Shown in pieces: positions 1-8,474 of a DNA stretch of 57,842 nt. The translations under genes were made by a program, and so were the position numbers. The notes under the pieces are model-generated. The model saw nothing but the letters and a program-made list of their open reading frames with translations, did no database searches and was not told the DNA's origin. The stretch's first letter is position 1. Each line of letters begins with the position of its first letter. Source of the stretch: Polaromonas sp. Lineage in GTDB: Bacteria > Pseudomonadota > Gammaproteobacteria > Burkholderiales > Burkholderiaceae_C. The DNA lies in NCBI GenBank assembly GCA_013298815.1, contig JAAFJF010000014.1, forward strand, positions 1 to 57,842, given 5' to 3'.

Positions 1-19
1 AATGCAGGAGTAAAAAATC

Positions 20-244
20 ATGCTAGCTTTGAGATTACCCATTGAAATTGAAACACGCTTAGACGCTTTGGCGAAATCCACGGGTCGAACCAAGACGTTT
101 TATGCCCGCGAAGCGATTCTTGAGTACTTGGACGACTTGGAAGACGCCTATCTTGCCCAAAGCCGTTTGGCCGACATTCGCGCAGGTCGTAGTTCGACCA
201 TAAGTCTAGACGAGGTGGAGCGCCGACTTGGCTTGGCAAATTAA
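20..244 (+). CDS. relB: RelB-family antitoxin
   Basis: Antitoxin of a type II toxin-antitoxin pair, 74 residues. The N-terminal stretch ([18 protein letters not shown]) looks like a ribbon-helix-helix DNA-binding domain. The charged C-terminal part from about residue 45 is the likely toxin-wrapping segment. Antitoxins of this family neutralise the toxin by direct binding and repress their own promoter. The start is an ATG preceded by AGGAG at positions 6-10. The stop overlaps the start of the toxin gene by 17 bases, so the two are translationally coupled. The promoter is cut off by the window edge. The family call rests on motif resemblance and on the toxin next door. Confidence 0.85.
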   Translation: MLALRLPIEIETRLDALAKSTGRTKTFYAREAILEYLDDLEDAYLAQSRLADIRAGRSSTISLDEVERRLGLAN

Positions 245-497
245 CTTTGAGATCGCCGCTGAGAAGGATTTAGCCAAGTTAGATCATTCAGCAGCAAGGC
301 GCATTGTGACTTTTCTGCGCGAACGCTTAGCGGCATTGGATGATCCGCGCAGCATCGGCGAGGCTTTGAAAGGTGCAAAATTAGGCGACTTTTGGAAGTA
401 CCGCGTGGGTGATTACCGCGTAATAGCTAGGATTGAAGACCGTGAGGTAATTATTATCGTGGTTAGAGTTGGAAATCGCAAAGAAGTTTATCGTTAA
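228..497 (+). CDS. relE: RelE/ParE-family toxin
   Basis: Toxin partner of the preceding antitoxin, 89 residues, the usual length for RelE/ParE proteins. The fold signature is visible as an N-terminal helix pair followed by the strand block [15 protein letters not shown] and [14 protein letters not shown] near the C-terminus, with the conserved basic residues of the family. RelE proteins cleave mRNA on the ribosome, whereas ParE proteins poison gyrase, and I cannot separate these by eye. The start is TTG at 228, inside the end of the antitoxin gene, with GGAG 8 bases upstream at 216-219. A weak start behind a coupled antitoxin is typical of toxins kept at low level. Confidence 0.85.
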   Translation: MAWQINFEIAAEKDLAKLDHSAARRIVTFLRERLAALDDPRSIGEALKGAKLGDFWKYRVGDYRVIARIEDREVIIIVVRVGNRKEVYR

Positions 498-702
498 GGC
501 TAAGTTTTGCTATATTTTATATAGCATTTTAGGTAATAAATACGCCGGCTAGAAGTGTAAATGAGGGGTAATTTCGAGGTTTTAGCCTAAGTCGTGAGAC
601 ATTCAAATCAAAGCAAAGAGATTTGGTTTGTGGTGAAGCTCGCAGAAATAATAGGACTGATTGTCGATTTATCGCTTAACGTTGGCCCATTCGACGAACA
701 TG
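498..702. other. Intergenic segment with repeat copy
   Basis: This 205-bp gap holds one copy of the dispersed palindromic repeat at 509-575 and no convincing gene. An open frame that starts at 594 on the plus strand runs across it, but it has no ribosome-binding site and lies mostly antisense to the next gene. Confidence 0.6.
509..575 (+). repeat. Dispersed palindromic repeat, copy A
   Basis: A 17-bp dyad GCTATATTTTATATAGC is followed by AATACGCCGGCTAGA and a tail ending in GAGGGGTAA. It has the same orientation as copy B, and together they bracket the unrecognised gene at 703-1104. Confidence 0.9.
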
Positions 703-1104
703 TTAAACCACGGTTTCATAGCTATCCATGTTTGTGGCTAGCACCCAACCACTCAAACCATACGACGACGAAATTTCGAAACACTTCACGTTTTTCTCAA
801 CGAGTAGCTCCAATGTTTTCTCCACGCCGTCACGCCAGAACAAAGGCCACCCCCACTTGCTTTCATCCTGGAACCGCGATGCATTCTGAGTAAGCAAGGC
901 GTGAACGGACTCTTCGGAAATCGAGTACAGAATATTACCGCCAAGATCGTGTTCAAAAAAGTAGCCTTCTACGTTTGAGAATACAACGTTTGCACGCCGT
1001 ACATCTGTTTCTGTCTCATACGGCCATGTCACTTCAAATGCAATCTTCCGCCCAGACTCCGCAACTGAATAGCCAACGAGGTGGTAGTCGTGCCAAGAGC
1101 GCAT
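703..1104 (-). CDS. Unrecognised protein
   Basis: I do not recognise this protein. From the ATG at 1104 it is 133 residues, soluble, rich in aromatic residues and acidic, with no signal peptide or membrane segment (begins MRSWHDYHLVGYSVAE). The frame stays open to a TTG at 1146, but that extension is Cys-rich and looks non-coding. A strong ribosome-binding site (AGGAG then ATG near 1178) lies upstream in another frame, where it yields only about 20 codons before a stop. The gene may therefore have lost its original start through a one-base indel, or the true start may be 1104. It sits alone between repeat copies A and B. It could be an immunity-type or accessory orphan protein, but nothing proves this. 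Confidence 0.55.
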   Translation of the reverse strand: MRSWHDYHLVGYSVAESGRKIAFEVTWPYETETDVRRANVVFSNVEGYFFEHDLGGNILYSISEESVHALLTQNASRFQDESKWGWPLFWRDGVEKTLELLVEKNVKCFEISSSYGLSGWVLATNMDSYETVV

Positions 1105-1390
1105 GAGTGGTTTAACGTAATGCAAACCGCAAAACCTGCAACACAATCCGGCGATTGCGGAATAATCTGTTCATTAAAATCTCCTGAGAATGGCTTCTAG
1201 CTATTATTTCAGATGAGTATACTGTGAAATATGCTATAAATAAAATAGCTACTTAGGCAATAAATACGCCGGCTAGAGGCATATTTAAGGGGTAAAATGT
1301 CGTAAATTACCCGTAAACCCATAAAAACAAGCCAAATACAGCTTTTAACGGCTTCAGCGGTGTTGAATTAAGTCGCTAAACTCAATCCCC
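1105..1390. other. Intergenic region before murJ with repeat copy B
   Basis: This 286-bp region separates the divergently transcribed orphan gene and murJ. It contains the AGGAG plus ATG near 1178 on the minus strand (see the orphan gene) and repeat copy B. No clear murJ promoter was identified. Confidence 0.6.
1233..1300 (+). repeat. Dispersed palindromic repeat, copy B
   Basis: The dyad GCTATAAATAAAATAGC is followed by the AATACGCCGGCTAGAGGC core and the tail TTAAGGGGTAAAATG. The tail looks like a Shine-Dalgarno plus ATG, but here it opens only a two-codon frame (Met-Ser-stop). It lies in the leader of murJ. Confidence 0.95.
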
Positions 1391-2962
1391 ATGTCTCTGT
1401 TCAAATCCGCTTCCACCATCTCCCTGCTCACCTTGGTATCCCGCATCACCGGCATGGTGCGTGACCAGTTGATGGCGGCTATGTTTGGTGCTTCGGCTAT
1501 GACGGATGCGTTTAATGTGGCGTTTCGGTTGCCGAATATGTTTCGCCGGTTGTTTGGCGAGGGGGCGTTTAGCCAGGCTTTTGTGCCGGTTTTGGGCGCT
1601 AGCAAGGTTAAAAACGGGGACGAGGCGACCAAAATTCTGGTGGATCGTGTCGCTACGGTGCTGTTTTGGGTGTTGGTGCTCACTTGCGTGATTGGCGTTG
1701 CGGCAGCGCCCGTGCTGGTGTGGGTGATGGCTAGCGGGCTGCAGCAAAACCAGCAGGGGTTTGACGCGGCGGTGTTCATGGCGCGGTGGATGTTTCCTTA
1801 CATTGGCTTCATGTCGCTGGTGGCGCTGGGCGCTGGGGTGTTGAACACCTACAAGCGCTTTGCAGTGCCCGCAGTGACGCCAGTTTTGTTGAATGTGGCG
1901 ATGATTTCAGCCGCTTGGCTGGGCGCGCCGTGGTTCAAAAGCATGGGGATTGAGCCGATTTATGCGATGGCGATGGGTGTCATGGGTGGCGGTGTGCTGC
2001 AGCTTGGGGTGCAAATGTGGGCGCTGCACAAGATTGGTTTTTTGCCGAAAATTAGGGCAAATTGGGCTGATTTTAAAGCCGCTTGGGCGGATGCAGGTGT
2101 CAAAAACGTCGCTAAATTGATGCTGCCAGCGCTCTTGGGTGTGGGTGTGGCGCACATTTCGGCGATCATCAACTTGCAAATCGCCTCGCATTTGACGCCG
2201 GGCAGTGTGAGCTGGATGAGCTATGCCGAGCGGCTGATGGAATTTCCCACTGCTATGCTTGGTGTCGCGCTTGGTGTGGTGCTGACGCCGCGATTGGTGG
2301 CGGCCAAAGCCAGTGGCGACGATACCACCTATTCCGCGATGATTGACTGGGGGCTGCGACTGGTGATTTTGTTGGCCGTGCCTTGCACCGTGGCGTTGCT
2401 GCTGTTTTCTAAGCCACTGGTGGCGACTTTGTACCATTACGGCGTATTTTCGACCAACGATGTGCAGCAGGTGACCACGCCTTTGATGGGCTATGGCGTC
2501 GGATTGATTGGCTTGGTTGCTATCAAAATATTAGCGCCCGGGTTTTACGCCAGCCAAGACATTAAAACCCCGGTCAAAATCGCCATCGCAGTGCTCATCA
2601 TCACGCAGTTGTTGAATATCGCCCTCGTGCCGCTGTTTGCCCATGCGGGGTTGGCGTTGGCGATTGGATTGGGGGCGTTGATCAATGCGTTTTGGTTGTT
2701 GATTGGTTTGATCAAACGGGGCAGCTACCAACCGCTGCCAGGTTGGGGGAAATTCATCGCCCAAGTCGTTTTTGCCAGCGCCTTGCTGGGTATCTTGTTG
2801 TGGTGGAGCGCGGGTTATGTTGACTGGACTGCGTTAAAAAGTGATATTTTTAAGAGAATTATGCTTCTAGCCGGCGTATTAGTTGCCTCAGCAGCTATTT
2901 ATTTTATAGCGTTGATTGCTTCTGGGGTAAAAATCAAGACTTTGCTAAAGGGGCAGGGCTAA
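1391..2962 (+). CDS. murJ: Lipid II flippase MurJ
   Basis: MurJ (MviN) is a MOP-superfamily inner-membrane protein that flips lipid II to the periplasm for peptidoglycan synthesis. The N-terminus has the family hallmark SLLTLVSRITGMVRDQL followed by MTDAFNVAFRLPNMFRRLFGEG, and the 523 residues fit 14 membrane segments. The ATG at 1391 gives the expected N-terminus, although no strong ribosome-binding site is visible. Residues about 493-507, within the last hydrophobic segment (LLAGVLVASAAIYFIA), are encoded by a copy of the dispersed palindromic repeat read in frame on its reverse strand. The stop that other copies carry in this frame (TAA or TGA after GCC) is TCA here. A SirB1-like gene follows 63 bases downstream. 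Confidence 0.97.
   Translation: MSLFKSASTISLLTLVSRITGMVRDQLMAAMFGASAMTDAFNVAFRLPNMFRRLFGEGAFSQAFVPVLGASKVKNGDEATKILVDRVATVLFWVLVLTCVIGVAAAPVLVWVMASGLQQNQQGFDAAVFMARWMFPYIGFMSLVALGAGVLNTYKRFAVPAVTPVLLNVAMISAAWLGAPWFKSMGIEPIYAMAMGVMGGGVLQLGVQMWALHKIGFLPKIRANWADFKAAWADAGVKNVAKLMLPALLGVGVAHISAIINLQIASHLTPGSVSWMSYAERLMEFPTAMLGVALGVVLTPRLVAAKASGDDTTYSAMIDWGLRLVILLAVPCTVALLLFSKPLVATLYHYGVFSTNDVQQVTTPLMGYGVGLIGLVAIKILAPGFYASQDIKTPVKIAIAVLIITQLLNIALVPLFAHAGLALAIGLGALINAFWLLIGLIKRGSYQPLPGWGKFIAQVVFASALLGILLWWSAGYVDWTALKSDIFKRIMLLAGVLVASAAIYFIALIASGVKIKTLLKGQG
2866..2910 (-). repeat. Dispersed palindromic repeat, copy C (inside murJ)
   Basis: Reverse-orientation copy: TCTAGCCGGCGTATT, then the dyad GCTATTTATTTTATAGC. 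It lies wholly within murJ and is translated as part of the last transmembrane segment. Confidence 0.85.
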
Positions 2963-3025
2963 TTTAGAGAGCATGCCTAAAACCCTTATCCGGAAACGTG
3001 CCTAAAAGTAAGTCAAAATAGCGCC

Positions 3026-3889
3026 ATGCAACTCGAATTTGACGTCCCAACACCTCTGGCTTATTTCAGCCTGTTGGTCAGCAGCGACGAGCATTTTCCG
3101 CTCTTAGAAGCCGCCGTTGCCATCGCGCAAGATGAATATCCTGAATTAGACGTAGAGCAGGTGCTGGGTGAGGTCGATCAACTCTTAGCCAGAATCAAAC
3201 GCCGTTTGCCTGCCGACAGCACTGCTTTGGCAAGATTGCGGCTTTTGAACCAGTTTTTTTATCACGACCTCGGCTTCAGCGGCAACGTCAACAACTATTA
3301 CGACCCCGACAACAGCTATCCCCACGCCGTGCTGCGTACCCGACGTGGGATACCGATTTCATTGGCGGTTCTGTGGCTAGAACTGGCGCAAGGCTTGGGC
3401 TTGAACGCTCGCGGCGTCGCGTTTCCTGGGCATTTCATGGTGAAGGTGAATTTGCCCAAAGGGCAGGTGGTGATTGATCCGTTTACTGGCCAATCGTTCA
3501 GTCGCGAAGACCTGAGCGAGCGTTTGATGCCGTTCAAGCAACTTAGCGATTCGCCTGAATCTGAGATGGCGGAATCCGATATTCCGCTGGGCTTGTACCT
3601 GCAATCCGCCAAACCGCGCGACATCATCACCCGCATGCTGCACAACCTCAAAGAAGTGCACAAAACAGCTGAAGACTGGCAGCGCATGATTCCCGTGCAA
3701 GACCGCCAAATCGCGCTGAATCCGGATGCATGGAGCGAATACCGCGACCGAGGACTAGCTTTTGCCGAACTTGGCAAAGCGACAGCTGCGGTGCGCGATT
3801 TCGATGTTTACTTGCTAAACGTGACCGATGCGCCCGATGTCAAAGCCATCGCACTGCGCGCGCAAGAACTGCGCCGCGCGGTGCTTTAA
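3026..3889 (+). CDS. SirB1-like transglutaminase-core/TPR protein
   Basis: A 287-residue cytoplasmic protein of the SirB1 family (transglutaminase-like core 2 domain followed by TPR-type helices). Visible family stretches are FFYHDLGFSGNVNNYYDPDN, then the block RTRRGIPISLAVLWLELA and GVAFPGHFMVKV at about residues 60-145. The C-terminal 100 residues are helical (YLQSAKPRDIITRMLHNLK and the NPDAWSEYRDRGLAFAELG repeat). The molecular function of the family is not established. It follows murJ by 63 bases and probably shares its transcript. No clear Shine-Dalgarno precedes the ATG. It converges on the ABC permease gene, with a weak CTTGAT/ATCAAG dyad at 3899-3919 between them. Confidence 0.9.
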   Translation: MQLEFDVPTPLAYFSLLVSSDEHFPLLEAAVAIAQDEYPELDVEQVLGEVDQLLARIKRRLPADSTALARLRLLNQFFYHDLGFSGNVNNYYDPDNSYPHAVLRTRRGIPISLAVLWLELAQGLGLNARGVAFPGHFMVKVNLPKGQVVIDPFTGQSFSREDLSERLMPFKQLSDSPESEMAESDIPLGLYLQSAKPRDIITRMLHNLKEVHKTAEDWQRMIPVQDRQIALNPDAWSEYRDRGLAFAELGKATAAVRDFDVYLLNVTDAPDVKAIALRAQELRRAVL

Positions 3890-3914
3890 CGAACCAAACT
3901 TGATTAGTTAAAAA

Positions 3915-4682
3915 TCAAGAACCCTGCGATCCACGGTGTGCCCAGGCTGTGGTGTGGCGCTCAATGTAGCTGAAAAATTCGTACATAGCCATCGCCATCG
4001 CGCCAATCACGACCAATCCAGCAAAAGCCAATGCCAGGCGCTGTTGCGAACTAGCCGTTTGCATGAGGTAGCCAATGCCAGAGTCACCGGCCGTCATCTC
4101 AGCCAACACCGTACCCACAAACGCCAAGGTGATGGCAATTTTGAGTGAGGCATAAAAGTAAGGCAAGGAGCGTGGCAGACCGACTTTGACCAGCACATCC
4201 CAGCGTTTTGCACCCAATACACGCAGGACGTCTTCGAGCTCAGGCTCCAGCGTTGCCAAGCCGGTCGCAATGTTGACGGTGATGGGAAAGAACGAAATCA
4301 AAAATGCCGTCAAGATGCCCGGGCCAACGCCAATGCCAAACCAAACCACCAAAATAGGCACGATGGCAGCTTTGGGGACAGCGTTAAAGGCTACTAACAG
4401 CGGAAAGACGGCGGCGTAAACCATTCGCGACGATCCGACTAAGAAACCAAGTAAGACGCCAACCAAAATCGAAAGACCAAAACCCACCATGGTCACCCAA
4501 AAGGTTTGCCATGCCGCACTTGTAATTGGGCCAGCAAATTCGGCCATAGCTTGACCGATTTGTAGCGGACTAGGAAATATGAATTCGGGGATATTGAACA
4601 AGCTGCAAATAGCTTGCCACAGTGCCAGCAAGATCACAAACAAAATCAGTGGCGAGTAGGCTTCTAGTTTTTTTGAGTTCAT
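3915..4682 (-). CDS. ABC transporter permease (SsuC/TauC type)
   Basis: Inner-membrane permease of an ABC importer, 255 residues with about six hydrophobic segments. The cytoplasmic EAA-loop region is visible around LEPELEDVLRVLGAKRWDVL and VGLPRSLPYFYASLKIA. This places it in the BPD_transp_1 family of sulfonate/taurine/nitrate-type permeases. Its ATG overlaps the stop of the upstream ATPase gene in an ATGA (4679-4682), so the operon order is binding protein, ATPase, permease. The substrate cannot be read from the sequence. Sulfonates, nitrate, or pyrimidine or riboflavin precursors are all used by relatives. Confidence 0.93.
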   Translation of the reverse strand: MNSKKLEAYSPLILFVILLALWQAICSLFNIPEFIFPSPLQIGQAMAEFAGPITSAAWQTFWVTMVGFGLSILVGVLLGFLVGSSRMVYAAVFPLLVAFNAVPKAAIVPILVVWFGIGVGPGILTAFLISFFPITVNIATGLATLEPELEDVLRVLGAKRWDVLVKVGLPRSLPYFYASLKIAITLAFVGTVLAEMTAGDSGIGYLMQTASSQQRLALAFAGLVVIGAMAMAMYEFFSYIERHTTAWAHRGSQGS

Positions 4683-5494
4683 GCTGCTTTCCCCGCTGTG
4701 GCCGCGCCACCTCTGATAGCGCCAATATGGCCGCGCAGCTCATGCACGATATCACTGAATTCTGGGGTGTAAGTGATTTCCAAATCGCGTGGACGCGGCA
4801 AATCAATCTTGCGTTCCACAACAAAACGACCTGGGTTTTTGGACATCACAAACACTTTGTCTGCTAAGAAAACAGATTCACGCAAATCATGCGTGACCAA
4901 AATGACATTGAATTTTTGCAATTGATGCAAATCGCGCAATACACACCACAGCTCCTCCTTGGTGAAGGCATCAAGCGCGCCAAATGGCTCATCCAAGAGC
5001 AGCATTTTGGGTTCGTGAATCAAAGCACGGCAAATACTGGCGCGCTGCTGCATACCGCCCGACAACTGCCACGGAAATTTGTCCGCGTAGCCATCTAGTC
5101 CGACAGTTTTAAGCAATTGGCGGGCACGGGCTTCGTACTCGGCACGTTTGGCTTTGAGGTTGCTGCGGTAGGGTTCGACGATCTCTAGTGGCAGCATGAC
5201 ATTGTCAAGCGTGGTGCGCCACGGCAGCAAAGAGGGCGCTTGAAACGCCATGCCCGATATTTTGAGTGGCCCTGTAACTGCAGCCCCATCCACATGAATG
5301 CTGCCGCGTGTAGGCATTTTCAAGCCCGTTGTCAGCTTCATGAAGGTGGATTTGCCGCAACCCGACGGCCCGACGATGGCGATGAACTCGCCCTCAGTGA
5401 CCGACAGGTTGATCTCTTCAACCGCAAACTGGTTTTGCGCTAACAACTCGTCGTTGTAAGCCAGCCAGACATTTTTAAAATCAACAAACGCCAT
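4679..5494 (-). CDS. ABC transporter ATP-binding protein (SsuB/TauB type)
   Basis: Cytoplasmic ATPase of the importer, 271 residues. Walker A is GPSGCGKST near residue 42, the Q-loop region is AFQAPSLLPWRT, the signature is LSGGMQQRA and Walker B is MLLLDEPFGALD, followed by the H-loop VTHDL. The start at 5494 has AGGAC upstream and lies 39 bases from the end of the binding-protein gene. The overlap with the permease (ATGA) indicates translational coupling. All catalytic motifs are intact. Confidence 0.95.
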   Translation of the reverse strand: MAFVDFKNVWLAYNDELLAQNQFAVEEINLSVTEGEFIAIVGPSGCGKSTFMKLTTGLKMPTRGSIHVDGAAVTGPLKISGMAFQAPSLLPWRTTLDNVMLPLEIVEPYRSNLKAKRAEYEARARQLLKTVGLDGYADKFPWQLSGGMQQRASICRALIHEPKMLLLDEPFGALDAFTKEELWCVLRDLHQLQKFNVILVTHDLRESVFLADKVFVMSKNPGRFVVERKIDLPRPRDLEITYTPEFSDIVHELRGHIGAIRGGAATAGKAA

Positions 5495-5533
5495 GTGGCT
5501 GTCCTAACGAGTTAATCTGGTTACTTTTTTGGT

Positions 5534-6610
5534 TTATTTTTTGACAGGTATAGCCTTTGCAGTTGGCAAAACAGCATTCAAAGCAGCGTCGCTAGGCAAG
5601 AAACTACCATTCCAAATAGCATTACGATCTACGCGGGTTTTTGTAGCAAATGCGTCAGATACTTGGCTCGCCATCAGTGACAAACGGCTATCGTTGATTT
5701 TGCCGAAACCTTCAGTGCGTGCGTCTGGGCTGTTGATGACGGTGTCAATTGCTAATTTCAAGCGGCGCTCTTCCAGTGCCACGTTGATGATGCCGTCACG
5801 TCCTTTAACATAGGTGATACCTTCAACCGGATTCGCGACCACTTCTTTGGCCGCTTTGGTGAATGCCGCCAAGAACGCTTTGATAGCTGCTGGGTTCTCT
5901 TTGATCAGCTTAGGGCTGACGATGATGGCGTTGCCATAGAGCTTAACGCCGTAGTCTGGGTATTGCATGATGGCCACATCTTCTGCTTTCACGCCACGCG
6001 CTTCCAAGTTGAGTAACGATGTGAAGGTAAAGCCAGTAATCGCATCGATATCGCCCTTAGCTAACATGGTTTCACGCAGCGCAGGGTCCATAGATACCCA
6101 ATTGACGCCACTTACACCATTGGCTTTGGCAAAAATCGGGAAAGCACGGCGACCAGCGTCAAAACCAGGCGCGCCTAGTTTTTTGCCATTCAAATCAGCC
6201 GGTGATTTGATGTTTGATTTTTTGAGTGACATCACAGAAGCTGGCGTGTTGTTATAAACCATCATCACAGCGACTGGTTTGTTAGGCGCGTCAGGGTTGT
6301 TGGCATGGAATTCCATCACTGCCGCCAAGTCAGCAAAGCCCATGTCGTAGGTGCCAGATGCCACGCGGGTCACAGCGCCCCCAGAGCCGTTGCCAGCGTC
6401 AACAGTCACGTCCAGTTTGGCGTCTTTGAAATAGCCTTTTGCGACCGGTGCCAAGAAAAAGGCGGCAGGGCCTTCAAAACGCCAGTCAAGCTGAAATTTG
6501 ATCGGCGTTGCGCTTTGCGCATGGGCTGTTCCCATGGTTGCCGTCAGCAGTAAAGTGGCCAAAGCAGCGGCGCTAGATTTGATAAATTGGCGTTTCAAGC
6601 GTGTTGACAT
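5534..6610 (-). CDS. ABC transporter periplasmic binding protein (NMT1/SsuA type)
   Basis: A 358-residue periplasmic binding protein. The start at 6610 (MSTRLKRQFIKSSAAALATL) has AGGAA eight bases upstream and gives a clean signal peptide cleaved after AHA. The open frame extends eight codons further but without a better start. The mature protein begins with FQLDWRFEGPAAFFLAPVAK, the pattern of NMT1/THI5-like binding proteins used by sulfonate, nitrate and thiamine-precursor importers. The GAPGFDAGRRAFPIFAKANG stretch is a typical ligand-pocket segment. It is the first gene of the operon. A perfect 16-bp dyad lies 44-59 bases upstream of the start. Substrate unknown. Confidence 0.92.
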   Translation of the reverse strand: MSTRLKRQFIKSSAAALATLLLTATMGTAHAQSATPIKFQLDWRFEGPAAFFLAPVAKGYFKDAKLDVTVDAGNGSGGAVTRVASGTYDMGFADLAAVMEFHANNPDAPNKPVAVMMVYNNTPASVMSLKKSNIKSPADLNGKKLGAPGFDAGRRAFPIFAKANGVSGVNWVSMDPALRETMLAKGDIDAITGFTFTSLLNLEARGVKAEDVAIMQYPDYGVKLYGNAIIVSPKLIKENPAAIKAFLAAFTKAAKEVVANPVEGITYVKGRDGIINVALEERRLKLAIDTVINSPDARTEGFGKINDSRLSLMASQVSDAFATKTRVDRNAIWNGSFLPSDAALNAVLPTAKAIPVKK

Positions 6611-6653
6611 GATGATTCCTATATTTTTGAACAAAGCTTAGTGATTTTAGTGG

Positions 6654-6669
6654 GCATGTTTCAACATGC
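6654..6669. promoter_or_regulatory. Perfect 16-bp dyad, possible operator
   Basis: GCATGTTTCAACATGC is a perfect palindrome with 7-bp arms and a TC centre. It lies between the end of the phosphoethanolamine transferase gene and the binding-protein start. No T-run follows it on either strand, so an operator for the transporter operon is more likely than a terminator. The cognate regulator is not in view. Confidence 0.4.
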
Positions 6670-6734
6670 TACTGGTGACAACACCTAGAAGTGTATACAA
6701 AAAAGAGTCAAGCACGATTAGTGCCAATACAAAT

Positions 6735-8447
6735 TTATTTTATGGTCTGATTTACTCTACAAGCGGCGTAGGCGTCCAAATCAGCTTTGTAAACCTCAGT
6801 TTGAATGTCCATGAGTCCCAACACGGTATGGAAATAGTTGTCGTGACTTAATTTTTTACCAGCGCGGCTTTCCATGCAATCGGTGTCTAAATTGTGGCGG
6901 CCAATAAAGTCGTTGGCAAACCAGCTGATCCAAGGAACATGCTTTTGGACATCAGGCGCAATCGCGTAGGGCAGACCATGCAAGTAAAGATTGTTTTCAC
7001 CCAGCGATTCCCCATGGTCAGATACATACAGCATGCCGCCTTGTATGGTTGCTGCTTTTGATTTCAGCATACCAATGACCTTGCTTAAAAAGTAGTCTGT
7101 ATACGCAATGCTGTTGTCATAAGCGTTCACCAATTCAGTGCGCGAGCATTCCTGAAGCGCATTATTGGTGCATTCAGGCTTGAATTTTTTAAGGGCTGCG
7201 GGCGACCGTTTGTAATAAGCGGGGCCATGGCTACCCATTTGGTGCATCACGACTACAGCACCTCTGCTGAGCTTGTCGTACGGGATTTCTCGCAGCCGTG
7301 CATCAAGGTTGTGCAGCATGATTTCATCAAAGCATTCGCCTGTGATACAAAATTCTGGATTATCTAGCTTGCTAGTTGAAGCGCGGTAGACACGGTCGCA
7401 TATGCCTTTACAGCCTGATTGATTCTCTAGCCAAATAACGGCTAGCCCTGCTTTGTCTAAAACATCAATTAAATTTTGATAATCAACTTGCTTGTTTTCG
7501 TAATCTGTTTTACCCAGGTGGGAAAACATGCAGGGTAGCGATGTCGCCGTTGTTGTGCCGCATGACCAAACATCGGTTTGGGTTGTGAGTTCACCACTTT
7601 GGTCCGTATTTTTTTTGATGGCTTTGAGTAATGGCGTTGTGTCGCGGTTATAGCCGTTGATGCCGAAATTGCCACTTCTTGCAGTTTCGCCAACGACCAG
7701 TATCAGTATCGGAATCTTTGGTTGATTTGTATACATGGGCCCGAGTTTTGCATCTGTGCCGATGGTTTGCAGTGTGCCAGTCGGGTTCTGCAAAGGTTGT
7801 ATCGCCAATTGAGCCAAACCATAAAAAGAATTCAAAGGGTTGATCAAATAGCGCAGCTGAATGTGATTGCGCATGCTTGACGCAAAATCTTGATAAATTG
7901 GAAACACAGCCACGGCCGCAACAACGCTACTGGCAAGAAAGAGTTGAGCATTGCCCAATAGTGTTTTTAGCACTGTCAATTGCTTGACCTGTTGTTTCCA
8001 AATCACAACGATGGGCAGCACCGCTAAAAACAAAACGGCTAAGACCAACTTCCAGCTAAAAAGGTCCAGCGACTCTTTCAAATCCGTTTGCAAAACATTC
8101 ACCATCATGGAGCTGTCAATGACCACGCGGTAACTCAGCATGAAATACGCACCAAAGGCGGCACTGGTTAGAAACAGAGCAATCACTGGTTTCAGCGTCC
8201 AGCGCCAACACAGCACACTCATCAGCATACACAGCAAAGCTGAAATTAATGCGGCAAAGGCGATACCAAACCAAACGGCTCGCAAGTCATTCATTTCAGG
8301 CAAGCGTGCCAATTCTTGCCACAGCGCGAGATTGCCTAATGTCGCTAGCCAAAAGCTGGCTAAAACCATCAACCAAACGGGGTGAATCGCCCGATGTGGC
8401 TGGTTTAGCCATGAGGTTTTGTTTATATCAAATAATTTAAGAAGCAT
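6735..8447 (-). CDS. eptA: Lipid A phosphoethanolamine transferase
   Basis: An inner-membrane enzyme of 570 residues that transfers phosphoethanolamine from phosphatidylethanolamine to lipid A in the periplasm, the same family as EptA and the MCR proteins. About five N-terminal membrane segments (residues 25-190) precede a sulfatase-fold domain. Family motifs are VVGETARSGNFGINGYNRDT, the catalytic-Thr segment CGTTTATSLPCMF near residue 298, and the metal-site stretches MHQMGSHGPAYYKR and YVSDHGESLGEN. The paired cysteines typical of the periplasmic domain are present. The flanking genes run the same way, but spacing suggests independent transcription. In other Gram-negatives such enzymes lower polymyxin binding. 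Whether this one is expressed is unknown. Confidence 0.95.
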   Translation of the reverse strand: MLLKLFDINKTSWLNQPHRAIHPVWLMVLASFWLATLGNLALWQELARLPEMNDLRAVWFGIAFAALISALLCMLMSVLCWRWTLKPVIALFLTSAAFGAYFMLSYRVVIDSSMMVNVLQTDLKESLDLFSWKLVLAVLFLAVLPIVVIWKQQVKQLTVLKTLLGNAQLFLASSVVAAVAVFPIYQDFASSMRNHIQLRYLINPLNSFYGLAQLAIQPLQNPTGTLQTIGTDAKLGPMYTNQPKIPILILVVGETARSGNFGINGYNRDTTPLLKAIKKNTDQSGELTTQTDVWSCGTTTATSLPCMFSHLGKTDYENKQVDYQNLIDVLDKAGLAVIWLENQSGCKGICDRVYRASTSKLDNPEFCITGECFDEIMLHNLDARLREIPYDKLSRGAVVVMHQMGSHGPAYYKRSPAALKKFKPECTNNALQECSRTELVNAYDNSIAYTDYFLSKVIGMLKSKAATIQGGMLYVSDHGESLGENNLYLHGLPYAIAPDVQKHVPWISWFANDFIGRHNLDTDCMESRAGKKLSHDNYFHTVLGLMDIQTEVYKADLDAYAACRVNQTIK

Positions 8448-8474
8448 GTGTCAGGGATATGATTTTCTCAAATT

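Noticed and set aside
594-893. 99-codon plus-strand frame
   Set aside because: No ribosome-binding site. It spans an intergenic part and then lies antisense to the orphan gene. The composition is not protein-like.
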